Shown: piece after piece, positions 34,616-44,990 of the stretch
Numbering within the stretch: the stretch's first letter is position 1
How the letters are laid out: every line of letters begins with the position of its first letter
From: Clostridiaceae bacterium BRH_c20a
GTDB taxonomy: Bacteria; Bacillota; Peptococcia; Peptococcales; BICA1-8
Length of the DNA: 61,329 bases
Reading direction: 5' to 3'
NCBI GenBank assembly: GCA_000961765.1
Contig: LADT01000014.1
Location: 1-61,329, forward strand
Notes under the pieces: generated by a model
The model's database searches: none
Seen by the model: only the letters and a program-made list of their open reading frames with translations
What the model was told of the DNA's origin: nothing
Program-made: the position numbers and the translations under genes

Positions 34616-36415
34616 CTAGGGTGCCAATAGCTTTTTCTGTTGTATGAGCCATTCTATTCGAGAAAGAAGCTGATTAAGCTTTTCTGAATCACCCATTTTT
34701 TCAGCTTCACTCAATTCCCTAATAGTATCACTGTAATCTTTATTAAGCTTATTGATTTGCAAATTTTTTATATAATCTGCGGCGGCTTTAGTGGTATTGG
34801 TAATTTCAAAATCACCAATTAGGATAGCGGCCAGCAGTTGACTATCTTTGTCATCCAGATCTGTACCTGTTACTTTGCCTTTAACTTGATAAACCTTCCA
34901 TATCCTTTGAAAAACATTATCTAGGGGCGGAGTAAAAAGCTCAACTCCTCCTGCATTTTCCAAAAGGGGAAAGATGCTGTTATCTTCAAAAAGAATTCTT
35001 AACATTTGTACTTGGATTTTATTAAAACCCCGTAGATTTACAATATTATTTTCTCTTTTTTCCTGCTTTCTATCCTTATTTTGGGGAAATTTCTGCTTTT
35101 CCCTGAAGTATTTGCGTAATTCGTCCATAATACTAGCTTCTGCCAATCCTAACTTAATCGCAATAATTTTTACTGCACTTTCCTTAGCAACAGGACTATC
35201 TATTTTTGCTAAATCCGGCAAAATACTCTGTATAACTTTAATTTTACCCTCAATAGAACTAGTATTAACATTTTCCATAGCTTTAAATAACTTATATTCA
35301 ATAAAGCTTTCACCTTGCATAACTAGCTCTTCAAACTTTTCTTTACCTGATTTTCTTAGGAAATCATCAGGGTCCATTCCTTTTGGAAACTTTACAACCC
35401 GTACCTGGCAACCCAAATCAGCTAAAATATCCAAACCCCGTAAAGCCGCATTAGAACCAGCCACATCAGCATCATAGGCAATGGCTACTTGGTAGGTATG
35501 ACGCATAAGGGCCCTTGCTTGATTAGAAGTTAAGGCAGTTCCTAATGAGGCAACTGCATTAGTAACACCAAACTGGTGACAGGCAATAACGTCCATATAA
35601 CCTTCAACCATTATAGCTAAATCAGCTTGGCGGATAGAGCCTTTTGCAAGATGCAAACCGTATAAATATTGTCCTTTATTAAAAAGGGGTGTATCAGGAG
35701 AATTTAGGTATTTTGGTTCTCCATCATCAAGTACACGACCGCCAAAAGCAATCACCCGGCCGCTGTGATCCCAAATCGGAAACATTAAACGACCACGGAA
35801 GCGATCATAGTAACCTTTCTCAGAATTTCTAGGTAGAGCTAAACCCATCTGGTGTAATTCCCTAGGCTCCACGCCTTTCTTGCCCATAAAATTAATAAGT
35901 CCATCCCAGTCGGATAGAACTGCTCCTAATTGAAATTTTTCAATAATATGGAGATCAATGCCTCTATTTTTTAAGTAACCAAGAGCTTTTTGTCCCCACT
36001 TGGTATCTAAAAGCACTTTATGGTAATACTGGGCTGTTAACTCATTAATCTTGTACCATCTTTCCCTTTTTTGTAATACTTTTAGCTCATTCTCACTCAT
36101 TTCCTGCTGTGGTAAAGATATCCCGGCTTTTTGGGCCATTTTTTCTACAGCCTCCGGAAAAGTTAAACCCTCAGACTGCATAATAAAACTGAAAATATTA
36201 CCACCAACACCACAGCCAAAACAGCGAAATATCTGTTTATCAGGGGAAACAACAAAAGATGGCGTTTTTTCATGATGGAAAGGACAAAGTCCCTGATAAT
36301 TCCTGCCTGTTTTTTTTAATAGCAGATGCTCACTGATAACATCTACAATATCCGAACGGGCTACAATCTCATCAATTATTTCTTGAGGAATAAATCCTGC
36401 TGCCATCTCCATCAC
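34616..36415 (-). CDS. dnaG: DNA primase
   Basis: Makes RNA primers for replication. About 596-599 residues: N-terminal CHC2-type zinc finger (CPFHHEKTPSF and CFGCG near 43-71), the RNA-polymerase core with TOPRIM motifs VEGYMDVIA near 263 and AYDADVAG near 314, and a helical C-terminal domain that binds DnaB. Several starts are possible; the ATG at 36406 is best spaced from GGTG. Confidence 0.98.
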   Translation of the reverse strand: MMEMAAGFIPQEIIDEIVARSDIVDVISEHLLLKKTGRNYQGLCPFHHEKTPSFVVSPDKQIFRCFGCGVGGNIFSFIMQSEGLTFPEAVEKMAQKAGISLPQQEMSENELKVLQKRERWYKINELTAQYYHKVLLDTKWGQKALGYLKNRGIDLHIIEKFQLGAVLSDWDGLINFMGKKGVEPRELHQMGLALPRNSEKGYYDRFRGRLMFPIWDHSGRVIAFGGRVLDDGEPKYLNSPDTPLFNKGQYLYGLHLAKGSIRQADLAIMVEGYMDVIACHQFGVTNAVASLGTALTSNQARALMRHTYQVAIAYDADVAGSNAALRGLDILADLGCQVRVVKFPKGMDPDDFLRKSGKEKFEELVMQGESFIEYKLFKAMENVNTSSIEGKIKVIQSILPDLAKIDSPVAKESAVKIIAIKLGLAEASIMDELRKYFREKQKFPQNKDRKQEKRENNIVNLRGFNKIQVQMLRILFEDNSIFPLLENAGGVELFTPPLDNVFQRIWKVYQVKGKVTGTDLDDKDSQLLAAILIGDFEITNTTKAAADYIKNLQINKLNKDYSDTIRELSEAEKMGDSEKLNQLLSRIEWLIQQKKLLAP

Positions 36416-36457
36416 CTACAAACTAACTTCTTAGAAGAAATTTCGCCATTGCTTCAT

Positions 36458-36904
36458 TTATTCCTGCTTAAGTTGTAAAACTAAAGTGAGCAGTGACTGT
36501 TTAAAATTTTCTTTATCGCTTTTGGTAAATGCCTTAGGACCTGAAGTCTTACCACCACTTCTGCGGATTTTTGCCGATAAATGTCTTTTAAATAATAATT
36601 GGTCAATATTTTCACTGGTATATCTTTTACCACTGTGATGTAAGGCTCTCGCCCCTTTTTCTAAAACTAGAGAAGCCAATCCATAATCTTGTGTTACTAA
36701 AATATCACCCGCTTTTATTCTATTTATTATTGCTATATCTGCTGCTTCTGGTACATTATCGACAATAACGTATTCTACTCCATCTATAAAAGAACTATAA
36801 TGGGAAATACTGTTGACAATTATGACTTGAATAGCATAATGCCTAGCAACCTCAAGAATTACATCTTTGACAGGACAGGCATCGGCATCTACAAAAATTC
36901 TCAT
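36458..36904 (-). CDS. YaiI/YqxD family protein (DUF188, PIN-like)
   Basis: 148 residues beginning MRIFVDADACPVK, the family signature, with later DYGLASLVLEKGARALH near 80. The Asp cluster suggests a metal-dependent PIN/NYN-like fold, but no reaction is proven. Members lie next to dnaG-rpoD in many Firmicutes. ATG at 36904 is chosen because the family starts at this motif. Confidence 0.9.
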   Translation of the reverse strand: MRIFVDADACPVKDVILEVARHYAIQVIIVNSISHYSSFIDGVEYVIVDNVPEAADIAIINRIKAGDILVTQDYGLASLVLEKGARALHHSGKRYTSENIDQLLFKRHLSAKIRRSGGKTSGPKAFTKSDKENFKQSLLTLVLQLKQE

Positions 36905-37087
36905 TATTTCACTCAACTTTTAAGGAATTAATAAAAAATAACAACGGATAACTTATATTCGCTAATTATATAAAATTTCCTGCAAAAAAGAATATTTTTT
37001 TCTTGGCAAATCAATTTTTTTTTTATATAATTAGACTTCTATATTATGTACCAAAATTTCCAATTAAAAACATTAAAGCGTTAACGC

Positions 37088-37203
37088 TTCGTGAAAACGT
37101 GGGCGCGTGAGCGAGTGGGCGCGAAAAACCTTCAAAAAAATTTATGAACTCCTCGCATTTTCTAATGTTTTAGACGCGCTCACGTGCCCACTCGCCCACG
37201 AAT
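37088..37203. repeat. Inverted pair of GC-rich period-8 arrays
   Basis: GTGGGCGC/GTGAGCGA units at 37088-37122 and the complementary CTCACGTG/CCCACTCG units at 37171-37203 flank an AT-rich spacer and could fold back on each other. They stand out sharply from the AT-rich surroundings. Confidence 0.7.
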
Positions 37204-37212
37204 AAACGCAAA

Positions 37213-38259
37213 TCATTTATTAATAAACGATTTAGGCACCACTAATTCCTTGAATAAGGCTACACAATAATTATCACTCATCCCAGATATATAATCGGTT
37301 ACTCCTCTTTCTAAGCCTTCTTCCCGAGCTATCTCTTTATAGAATTCCGGTAGCTTATCTGAATGTTTTTTGTAATATTTAAATAAATACTCTACTACAA
37401 ATATGGCTCTTTCCCTCTCTTGGATGCAATAATTACCTTTATACACATTAGCAAACATAAACTCCCTCAATCCCTTTAAGGCTTTTTCTTTTTCAGGGCT
37501 TAAGCTTATTAGAGCCTGGGGGTTAATTTTAAGCTGTTCTGAAACATGTTCGATAATATCTATTACAAGTGCTGCAATCCGTGCACCATGTGTACTTCCT
37601 AATACCTCTATATATTTTTCTGGCAAATCCTCTTCTCGCAAAATGCCCGCTCTCATGCTGTCATCAATATCATGCTGCACATATGCTATTTTGTCACTTA
37701 GACGAATTATCTGACCTTCTAAGGTTTCTGCGTAATTTTTACTAACACCAAAACCACTATGATGTAATACTCCATCCAAAACCTCATGGGACAAATTTAA
37801 TCCCCGCCCTAAGCTGCCCCGCTCAATCTTGGTCAGAACCCGCACACTGTTTTCATTATGACGAAAACCGCCTGGAACCAGGTCATTTAATACCTCTTCC
37901 CCTGTATGGGCAAAAGGAGTGTGACCCACGTCATGGGCTAAAGCTATGGCTTCAATCAAATCCTCATTTAGCCCTAGGCCCTTACCGATAGTTTTTGCTA
38001 TCTGGTTTACTTCTAAGGTATGGGTTAATCTAGTGCGGTAATGATCATTAGTAGGGGAAATATAAACCTGGGTTTTATGTTTGAGCCTGCGGAAGGCTTT
38101 AGAATGAATGACCCGATCCCGATCCCGCATAAAACAAGTCCTCACTGGATCCTGTTCTTCATCTATTTCCCGGCCTTGAGAGTTTTTAGCTAAAAAAGCA
38201 AAAGGAGATAAGCATTTTTCTTCCATAGCTTCGATATTTTCTCTAATCAGAAGAATCAC
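37213..38259 (-). CDS. dgt: dGTPase-like HD-domain triphosphohydrolase
   Basis: Removes triphosphate from dNTPs. About 348 residues with the HD phosphohydrolase ligands: His in RTRLTHTLEV near 82, HD in LAHDVGHTPFAHTGE near 112, and Asp in DKIAYVQHD near 191. The RRLKHKTQV segment before the first His is also typical. The start is uncertain: GTG at 38259 has only a weak site. Confidence 0.93.
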   Translation of the reverse strand: MILLIRENIEAMEEKCLSPFAFLAKNSQGREIDEEQDPVRTCFMRDRDRVIHSKAFRRLKHKTQVYISPTNDHYRTRLTHTLEVNQIAKTIGKGLGLNEDLIEAIALAHDVGHTPFAHTGEEVLNDLVPGGFRHNENSVRVLTKIERGSLGRGLNLSHEVLDGVLHHSGFGVSKNYAETLEGQIIRLSDKIAYVQHDIDDSMRAGILREEDLPEKYIEVLGSTHGARIAALVIDIIEHVSEQLKINPQALISLSPEKEKALKGLREFMFANVYKGNYCIQERERAIFVVEYLFKYYKKHSDKLPEFYKEIAREEGLERGVTDYISGMSDNYCVALFKELVVPKSFINK

Positions 38260-38303
38260 ACCCTAAAATATACTTTGAACATTATTCTTTCTCTATAAAT
38301 GGC

Positions 38304-38348
38304 AAAAATCCTTCTTAAAATTGCTTTGGGCAATTTTAAGAAGGATTT
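38304..38348 (-). terminator. Terminator downstream of ppdK
   Basis: Perfect 19-base arms at 38306-38324 and 38330-38348 with a five-base loop, then TTTTT on the minus strand. It is 320 bases past the ppdK stop, with repeats in between. Confidence 0.9.
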
Positions 38349-38404
38349 GCATTTACACCATCTATTTATGTATTCATCTATTCGTCAACTCGTCTTAATT
38401 AATA

Positions 38405-38640
38405 AGTGGCAATAACCATTCCTGTCATCCTGAGCGATAGCGAAGGATCTTGCATAGTGAGGGATCTTAAGATCCTTCGATCGTACCTCCCACAGGATGA
38501 CACAAGCAACGAAAATTCAGAATGTAGAATGTAGAGTTGAGAATTTGAGAATGGGGAATTAAAAGAGATTTCCCAGGGCACTGGATACTGGTCCCTGGGC
38601 ACAAACGGGTCATTGGTCACTGATCACTGATCCCGCACCC
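38405..38640. repeat. Composite dispersed repeats between ppdK and dgt
   Basis: Contains a TCATCCTGAGCG..AGGATGACA element (38423-38502) with internal AAGGATCTT hairpin, then ATGTAGAAT-type octamers, then a 29-base block (38556-38584) that recurs, perfectly and inverted, at 57374-57402, and CACTGATC repeats. No gene. Confidence 0.75.
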
Positions 38641-38669
38641 ACATTTTTTCGCCCACTAGTAGACTCAGC

Positions 38670-41321
38670 TCAGCTTCTTGGGTAGGCAACCTGGGCTTTA
38701 GCGGAAGCTAGTCGAGCTATGGGAACCCGATAAGGTGAACAGCTGACAAAGTCTAAGCCCCGCAAATGGCAAAACTCTATGGAGCTAGGCTCACCACCGT
38801 GCTCACCACAGATTCCGATTAGCAGGTCACTTTTTTCTGATCTGCCGCCATTTACAGCCACTTCAATTAATTTTCCTACACCATCCCGGTCTAAGACCAC
38901 AAAAGGATTATCTTTGAGGATTTTTTTCTCCAAATAATCCTGTAAAAACTTACCCTCTGCATCATCACGGCTAAAGCCTAGGGTTGTCTGGGTCAAGTCA
39001 TTGGTACCAAAGGAAAAGAAATCAGCATGCTTTGCAATTTCTACGGCAGTTACACAGGCCCGGGGAAGCTCAATCATTGTTCCCACTGTATATTCAAATT
39101 CCAGATTGGTTTCTTCCTTCACCTTTTTGGCGGTCTCGTCCACATCTTGCCGCAATACCTTTAACTCATTGGCATCAATTATTAAAGGTATCTCTACCTC
39201 AGGATATACATTATAACCTTCCCGCACTAACCGGACAGTTGCTTGGAAAATGGCCCTAGCCTGCATTTTGTATATTTCCGGATGGGATATACCCAGACGG
39301 CAGCCTCTGTGTCCTAGCATGGGGTTAGCTTCATTCAAAGCCTTAACCTTTTGAAGAAGTACCTTTTTTTCTTTTATTTTTTTAAGGTCAGCGCCCTTGT
39401 GTTGTAGTTCCATTATTTCGATTACTAATTCCTCGGAATTTGGCAAAAACTCATGGAGTGGAGGGTCTAAAAGTCTGATAGTTACTGGAAATCCTTCCAT
39501 TGCTTTCAATATTCCATAAAAATCATTCTCTTGCACAGGTAAAAGCTTTTCCAAAGCCTTTTCCCTTTCTTCTAGGTCTTCTGCTAAAATCATTTCTTGC
39601 ACAATAGGCAAACGGTCTTGTGCCATAAACATGTGTTCAGTACGACACAGCCCTATCCCTTGAGCTCCAAATTCTCTAGCCTTTTGGGAATCCTCAGGAT
39701 TATCGGCATTAGCCCTAACACTCATGGCTTTTATTTCATCAGCCCAAACTAATAGCCTTTGAAAGCTGGGACTTAATTCCGGGTCAACAAGAGGAACCTC
39801 CCCTAAAATAACCCGACCGGTGGAACCGTCAATTGATAATACCTCTCCTTTTTTGATAACATGGGGTCCTATCGTAACTTTCTGCTCGACATAATCAATC
39901 TTAAGCTCCTCACAGCCGCAGACACAGGGCTTGCCCATACCTCGAGCTACGACTGCAGCATGGCTTGTCATTCCTCCTCTAGAGGTCAATATACCCCGTG
40001 CAGCAACAATTCCATGGATATCATCAGGAGTAGTTTCTGTTCGAACAAGTAAGACATCCTTGCCATCTTTCCTTAAAGCCTCCGCTTCATTGGCATCAAA
40101 TATCACTTTACCACTGGCCGCTCCTGGTGAGGCTGGTAACCCTTTGGCAACTACATTTAACTTGGCATTAGGATCAATACTTGAGTGTAATAATTGGTCT
40201 AACTGATTGGGATCAATCCTCAATATGGCTTCCTCTTTAGAAATAACCCCTTCATCCACCATTTCAACAGCTATCTTGATAGCAGACGCAGTAGTCCTTT
40301 TACCATTACGGGTCTGCAATAAGTAGAGTTTTTCATTTTCAATAGTAAACTCAATATCCTGCATATCTCTATAATGAGCCTCTAAAAGATTGGCAACCTG
40401 AATAAATTGGGCAAAGATATTGGGCAGGTCTTGTTGTAACTGGTTAATTGGCTGGGGTGTGCGAATGCCTGCTACTACATCCTCACCTTGGGCATTTATT
40501 AAGTACTCACCGTAGAGTTCTTTATTACCGTTGGAGGGATTACGAGTAAAAGCTACACCGGTACCACTGGAATTACCCATATTGCCAAAGACCATGGATT
40601 GGACATTAACTGCGGTGCCTAAATCATAAGGAATTTTATTAATTTGTCTATAGACATGGGCTCTTGGATTATCCCACGAGTCAAAGACAGACTTAATAGC
40701 CAAAATTAATTGGTCAGTAGGCTCCTGAGGAAACTCTTGACCGCTGATTCTTTTCACTATCACCTTATACTCAATAATAATATTTTTAAGGGCTTCTATT
40801 GATAATTCATGGTCATTTTTAACTGCAGCCTTTTCTTTATGTTTTTCTAAAATCGTTTCAAATTCGTAATGTTGGACACCCATTACTACATCACTATACA
40901 TTTGAATAAAGCGGCGGTAACAATCAAGAGCAAAACGTTCATTGCCGGTATTTTCCGCTACTCCTTTTACGGTTTGATCATTTAAGCCCAGGTTTAATAT
41001 GGTATCCATCATACCGGGCATAGAAACAACAGAACCGGAACGAACCGAAACCAGGAGGGGATTTTTTTTATCGCCAAATTTCTTCCCGGTTTTTTCTTCA
41101 ATATCTTGTAGTTTTGTCCAGATTTGTTCTTCTAGACCTTGGGGCAACTCTTTGTCTGCGGCAAAGTAATTGATACATGCTTCTGTAGTAATAGTTAATC
41201 CAGGTGGTACCGGTAAACCTATATAAGTCATTTCTGCAAGATTTGCACCTTTTCCACCTAACAGAGACTTCATTTCCTTGCGGCCCTCCTGAAATAAATA
41301 AACATATTTTTTATTTAACAC
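38670..41321 (-). CDS. ppdK: Pyruvate, phosphate dikinase
   Basis: Interconverts pyruvate, ATP and Pi with PEP, AMP and PPi. About 883 residues: ATP-grasp domain with KGANLAEM near 26 and [11 protein letters not shown] near 94, phospho-carrier His domain with [20 protein letters not shown] near 450, and a C-terminal PEP/pyruvate barrel with [12 protein letters not shown] near 770 and CGEHGGEP near 830. The GTG at 41321 follows GGGGTGAT and gives the family's N-terminus [10 protein letters not shown]; the frame open to 41393 lies inside the upstream gene. It overlaps the regulator gene by 11 bases. Confidence 0.98.
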   Translation of the reverse strand: MLNKKYVYLFQEGRKEMKSLLGGKGANLAEMTYIGLPVPPGLTITTEACINYFAADKELPQGLEEQIWTKLQDIEEKTGKKFGDKKNPLLVSVRSGSVVSMPGMMDTILNLGLNDQTVKGVAENTGNERFALDCYRRFIQMYSDVVMGVQHYEFETILEKHKEKAAVKNDHELSIEALKNIIIEYKVIVKRISGQEFPQEPTDQLILAIKSVFDSWDNPRAHVYRQINKIPYDLGTAVNVQSMVFGNMGNSSGTGVAFTRNPSNGNKELYGEYLINAQGEDVVAGIRTPQPINQLQQDLPNIFAQFIQVANLLEAHYRDMQDIEFTIENEKLYLLQTRNGKRTTASAIKIAVEMVDEGVISKEEAILRIDPNQLDQLLHSSIDPNAKLNVVAKGLPASPGAASGKVIFDANEAEALRKDGKDVLLVRTETTPDDIHGIVAARGILTSRGGMTSHAAVVARGMGKPCVCGCEELKIDYVEQKVTIGPHVIKKGEVLSIDGSTGRVILGEVPLVDPELSPSFQRLLVWADEIKAMSVRANADNPEDSQKAREFGAQGIGLCRTEHMFMAQDRLPIVQEMILAEDLEEREKALEKLLPVQENDFYGILKAMEGFPVTIRLLDPPLHEFLPNSEELVIEIMELQHKGADLKKIKEKKVLLQKVKALNEANPMLGHRGCRLGISHPEIYKMQARAIFQATVRLVREGYNVYPEVEIPLIIDANELKVLRQDVDETAKKVKEETNLEFEYTVGTMIELPRACVTAVEIAKHADFFSFGTNDLTQTTLGFSRDDAEGKFLQDYLEKKILKDNPFVVLDRDGVGKLIEVAVNGGRSEKSDLLIGICGEHGGEPSSIEFCHLRGLDFVSCSPYRVPIARLASAKAQVAYPRS

Positions 41322-42135
41322 TATTATCACCCCGGTAATAAATTTGTAGGACTTTACTGGCTGTTTCTTCAACAGCCTTATTTGAAACATCAATGATGGG
41401 ACATCCTAGTCTTTTCATAATATTTTCGGCATATTCCAGTTCTTTTAAAATCCTCTCCAAACTGGCATAATCAGCACTAGAAACGAGACCTAAGGTTTTG
41501 AGCCGTTCCTGTCTAATTTCGTTTAGAATTTGGGGTCTGATAGTTAAACCAACTGCTTTACCCCTAGGTAGATTAAATAGTTCATCAGGCGGATTTACTT
41601 CAGGTACTAGAGGAATATTGGCTGCCTTAATTCTTTTATGGGCTAGGTACATACAGAGGGGGGTTTTTGAGGTCCTCGAAACACCCAGTAATACGATATC
41701 AGCGTATATAACTCCCCGAGGGTCTTTGCCATCGTCATATTTAACCGCAAACTCAATAGCTTCAATTTTTCTAAAATAATCATCATCCAATTTATGTAAC
41801 AAGCCCGGTTCTCTTCGAGGTTCATAACCAGTGAGCTGATGTACTCCCTTCATCATCGGACCTAAAACATCAACTGTAGGCAAATTTCTCTTCTTTGCCT
41901 CAGCCTCCAAGGTAACTTTTAAATCCTCTACCACCAACGTATAAGCAATAAGACTGTTATAGCGGCTGGCCTCCTCTATCACCTCTAAGAGGTGGTCTTG
42001 GTCACTGACATAAGGGATCCTCCTAAACTCAACTCCAGCACCATTATATTGACTAGCCGCAGCTCTAACTACAAACTCTGCTGTTTCACCTAATGAATCT
42101 GATATTATATACACGATGGGTTTACTAATCGTCAT
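41311..42135 (-). CDS. yqfL: PPDK regulatory protein (bifunctional kinase/pyrophosphorylase, DUF299)
   Basis: 274 residues. Phosphorylates PPDK with ADP and removes the phosphate with Pi. Family marks: [14 protein letters not shown] at the N-terminus and the P-loop-like GVSRTSKTP near 152, followed by [11 protein letters not shown] near 176. It sits between the CcpN-like repressor (six bases upstream) and its target ppdK (overlap), so repressor, regulator and enzyme form one unit. Confidence 0.97.
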   Translation of the reverse strand: MTISKPIVYIISDSLGETAEFVVRAAASQYNGAGVEFRRIPYVSDQDHLLEVIEEASRYNSLIAYTLVVEDLKVTLEAEAKKRNLPTVDVLGPMMKGVHQLTGYEPRREPGLLHKLDDDYFRKIEAIEFAVKYDDGKDPRGVIYADIVLLGVSRTSKTPLCMYLAHKRIKAANIPLVPEVNPPDELFNLPRGKAVGLTIRPQILNEIRQERLKTLGLVSSADYASLERILKELEYAENIMKRLGCPIIDVSNKAVEETASKVLQIYYRGDNSVK

Positions 42136-42141
42136 CCCCTC

Positions 42142-42792
42142 CTAAAAAAATTCTAATCTTCCTAAACCTAAATCAACAAACACTTTAGTAATATTGGTTT
42201 TGGACACCCTGCCAATTACTTCAAATTTATCTTCTTGACTATTAGCGAGCCTCCTCACCACAGGTAATGCATCTATTTCATGACTTATCAGCTTACGGGC
42301 AGCGGTCCACAGGCTCTCCTCAGGAGTTGTAGTGACTATATTGGGCATCCTAGTCATTATGATACTAACCGGCAGCTGATTCACATCTATTTTACCCAAA
42401 GCTGTTTTTAATAAATCTTTTCGAGATACAACTCCCTCTAAAATTCCCTGGTCACTCACTACAAACAAGGTCCCTACATCATTTACAAAAAGAGCTACTA
42501 TACTGTCATAAACCGACGTATTTTCCGAGACAACAATAGGTACTGACTTATAATCCTTGACCCGTAGTTTCATTACTTGCTCAACCACTCCGTAACCCGG
42601 TGTTTTACCCGAATAATAGTAGCCTACCCTAGGTCGAGCCTCTAAAACACCGATCTGTGTTAAAAAGGCTAAATCAGGCCTCAGCGATGGCCTTGTTACA
42701 TTGAGCTGTTCAGCAATTTGTTCACCTGTTATTGGTCCTTCTTTTTTAACTATTTCTATTATTTTCCCTTGTCTTTCATTGAGCTGAATAAT
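42142..42792 (-). CDS. ccpN: CcpN/YqzB-like HTH-CBS transcriptional repressor, apparent AUU start
   Basis: Represses gluconeogenic genes in B. subtilis by sensing energy state. The frame starts with a DeoR/GntR-like winged helix (LNERQGKIIEIV, GEQIAEQLNVT, LRPDLAFL, EARPRVGYYY) and continues into two CBS repeats (VSENTSVYDSI..., TTTPEESLWTA...). About 215 residues, equal to CcpN. No ATG, GTG or TTG precedes the helix in frame: a TGA stop lies at 42796-42798, directly followed by AAT ATT ATT. AAGGTGGTGA, almost the full anti-16S complement, is placed 6 or 9 bases before the two ATT codons, so an ATT at 42792 or 42789 is the likely start. The first regular start, a GTG at 42588, would remove the DNA-binding domain. 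Confidence 0.85.
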   Translation of the reverse strand: MIQLNERQGKIIEIVKKEGPITGEQIAEQLNVTRPSLRPDLAFLTQIGVLEARPRVGYYYSGKTPGYGVVEQVMKLRVKDYKSVPIVVSENTSVYDSIVALFVNDVGTLFVVSDQGILEGVVSRKDLLKTALGKIDVNQLPVSIIMTRMPNIVTTTPEESLWTAARKLISHEIDALPVVRRLANSQEDKFEVIGRVSKTNITKVFVDLGLGRLEFF

Positions 42793-42808
42793 ATTTCACC
42801 ACCTTAAA

Positions 42809-42861
42809 TCGCCAAAGGCGATTATACGCTTATCCGTGGGCACGTGAGCGCGTGAGCACGA
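42809..42861. repeat. TCGCC-GGCGA hairpin plus GC-rich octamer array
   Basis: CGCCAAAGGCG followed by GTGGGCAC, GTGAGCGC and GTGAGCAC units. The same hairpin-plus-array arrangement is at 44066-44107. Confidence 0.7.
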
Positions 42862-42998
42862 AAAAGTATTAAATATCTAAATATGATGCATATTTAGATA
42901 TTTATCATTATATAATATATACTATTTATATTTCTTTTCTCCTTCTATGATACATATTTTTTTCGCCATATATTATATTTATTTTTTAATTAAACGTG

Positions 42999-43024
42999 AA
43001 AAAATCGTCGAATGACGATTTTTT
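42999..43024. terminator. Bidirectional terminator after sdaAA
   Basis: Arms AAAAAATCGTC and GACGATTTTTT around GAAT. It could serve sdaAA on the minus strand. Confidence 0.85.
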
Positions 43025-43076
43025 AGATGGAGACTCAGTTCTACAGTATGTAATTCTTATGTCAAAGATTTCACTA

Positions 43077-43163
43077 CATTTCATTTCGTTAGATTTTCTC
43101 TGGTTATTAATCTAGCGAAGCGAAATCTTAATCTTAACCTTAGCCTTAGCCTTAACCTCAGCC
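43077..43163. repeat. Hexamer array with adjoining hairpin after sdaAA
   Basis: On the minus strand the array (AAGGCT, AAGGTT, AAGATT units) begins at the sdaAA stop codon and ends in CGCTTCGCTAGATT, which pairs with AATCTAACGAAA further on. Confidence 0.75.
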
Positions 43164-44045
43164 TTATTTATCCCTTCCCAAAAACCTCTCCGCCAGCTCT
43201 CTCCCAGTAGGGGTTGTGGCTAAACCGCCTTTTGCTGTTTCCCTTAAGCTATCAGGCAATGAACAACCCACTTCGCCCATGGCTACGATTACTTCGTCAA
43301 CAGGGATAACACTCTTGATACCTGCTAAAGCCATATCTGCTGATACTAATGCCAAAGAAGCACCTAAGGCATTACGCTTAGCACAAGGCACTTCTACCAA
43401 ACCAGCAACAGGGTCACAAATCAAGCCTAATACATTTTTTAAAGCCATAGCACATGCGTCTCCTGCCTGGGAGGGGAGTCCACCGGCTAGCTCGACTAAT
43501 GCACCAGCTGCCATAGCTGCTGCTGCTCCACATTCGGCTTGACATCCTCCCTCTGCCCCGGAAATCGAAGCCTTTTGGGCTATAATTATCCCTATCCCTG
43601 AAGCGGTAAAAAGACCATCAACTATTCGCCTATCATCTAAATTTAACTCTTCTTGGACAGTCAAAAGTACTCCCGGTATAATTCCACAGGACCCGGCCGT
43701 AGGTGCAGCAACTATTTTACCCATGGAAGCATTAACTTCGGCAACGGCGAGAGCACGGCTGACTGCCTTATTCATCCTCTGACCGGCCAGAGTTTTATTA
43801 TTTTGCCTGTAATCGTTAAGCTTTTTTCCTTCACCACCGATAAGCCCACCCATAGATTTTTTAGGCTCCGATAGACCGATCTCCGCTGATTCCTTCATAG
43901 TGTGCCATTGGGCCAGCATCCTTTCCTCCACCTGCTCCACTGAAACTTCCAGGTTTTCTGCCTCCATCTCCTTTACGATCCTACCAATAGTCACAGATCT
44001 CTTTTCCGCTTCCTCGATTAAATCTTTTACATTATAGTAATGCAT
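43164..44045 (-). CDS. sdaAA: L-serine ammonia-lyase, iron-sulfur dependent, alpha subunit
   Basis: 293 residues. With the beta subunit it deaminates L-serine to pyruvate using a [4Fe-4S] cluster. Cluster and active-site segments: AGSCGIIPGV near 118, GCQAECGAAAAMAAG near 167, and CDPVAGLVEVPCAKRNA near 210. Start ATG at 44045. The beta-subunit gene is upstream, separated by a 261-base repeat-filled gap, an unusual distance for this pair. Confidence 0.96.
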   Translation of the reverse strand: MHYYNVKDLIEEAEKRSVTIGRIVKEMEAENLEVSVEQVEERMLAQWHTMKESAEIGLSEPKKSMGGLIGGEGKKLNDYRQNNKTLAGQRMNKAVSRALAVAEVNASMGKIVAAPTAGSCGIIPGVLLTVQEELNLDDRRIVDGLFTASGIGIIIAQKASISGAEGGCQAECGAAAAMAAGALVELAGGLPSQAGDACAMALKNVLGLICDPVAGLVEVPCAKRNALGASLALVSADMALAGIKSVIPVDEVIVAMGEVGCSLPDSLRETAKGGLATTPTGRELAERFLGRDK

Positions 44046-44065
44046 CTATGTATAACACCGCCTTG

Positions 44066-44191
<126 letters not shown>

Positions 44192-44306
44192 AAAAGTCTA
44201 TTACGGAACGGCATGAAAAACGCCCCCTACTATTTTACTGTTTTTTCTCGCCCACTCGCCCACTGACATTCAGAGTTACCCGTAAGCTTTAGACTCGCCC
44301 ACTCAT

Positions 44307-44978
44307 CTATACCGGTTCTATAGAGCGTACATTTACTATTGGATCTAGCTTTAATATATCGTTGATAACGACAGAATTTACCTTATCATCGGTTTCTACC
44401 ACCATGTGGGCTAGTTTGCGTTTTTCTTTTCTAAAAACTCTCATAAAGGCTATATTTATTTTATACTCCGCTAAAACCCCGGAAACTCGGGAAATAACTC
44501 CTGGAATATCATGGTGGGTTGTTATTAATGTTGGAAGGTCCCCCTTCAACTCAATTTCATTATCATTTATATGGGTTATAACCACATTACCGCCGCCAAC
44601 TGAAGCTCCTGTTATACTTAATTTTTCGTCTTCGGCGGTGACAAGTAAAAACTTTACTGTATTGGGATGGAAGCCTTCACCAAGGTGTGTGGGAGTAAAT
44701 TTAAAAATCAAGCCCGTCTCCCCAGCGATAGCAAAAGAATTCCTAATCCGCACATCATCTGTATTAAAGCCCAAAAGCCCTCCTATTAAAGCTAGATCAG
44801 TCCCATGACCCCGATAGGTTTGAGAAAAAGAGCCGTGCAAAATTATTTCTGCTTCCTTAGGCATACCACCAGCAATAGCCCGGGCTAATCGCCCTAGCCT
44901 AACAGCACCAGCTGTATGGGAACTAGATGGACCTACCATCACAGGACCTAAAATATCAAAACAGCTATACTCCCGCAA
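44307..44978 (-). CDS. sdaAB: L-serine ammonia-lyase, iron-sulfur dependent, beta subunit
   Basis: 223 residues. N-terminal domain with DILGPVMVGPSSSHTAGAVRLGRLA near 9, and a C-terminal ACT domain (TTHHDIPGVISRVSGVLAEY near 150) for allosteric control. Twelve bases downstream of the threonine deaminase gene, so serine and threonine deamination are co-expressed. Confidence 0.96.
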   Translation of the reverse strand: MREYSCFDILGPVMVGPSSSHTAGAVRLGRLARAIAGGMPKEAEIILHGSFSQTYRGHGTDLALIGGLLGFNTDDVRIRNSFAIAGETGLIFKFTPTHLGEGFHPNTVKFLLVTAEDEKLSITGASVGGGNVVITHINDNEIELKGDLPTLITTHHDIPGVISRVSGVLAEYKINIAFMRVFRKEKRKLAHMVVETDDKVNSVVINDILKLDPIVNVRSIEPV

Positions 44979-44990
44979 ATTTCTCTCTCC

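Noticed and set aside
38399-38620. Open frame of about 73 codons in the ppdK-dgt gap
   Set aside because: It is the translation of dispersed repeats and lacks a ribosome site.
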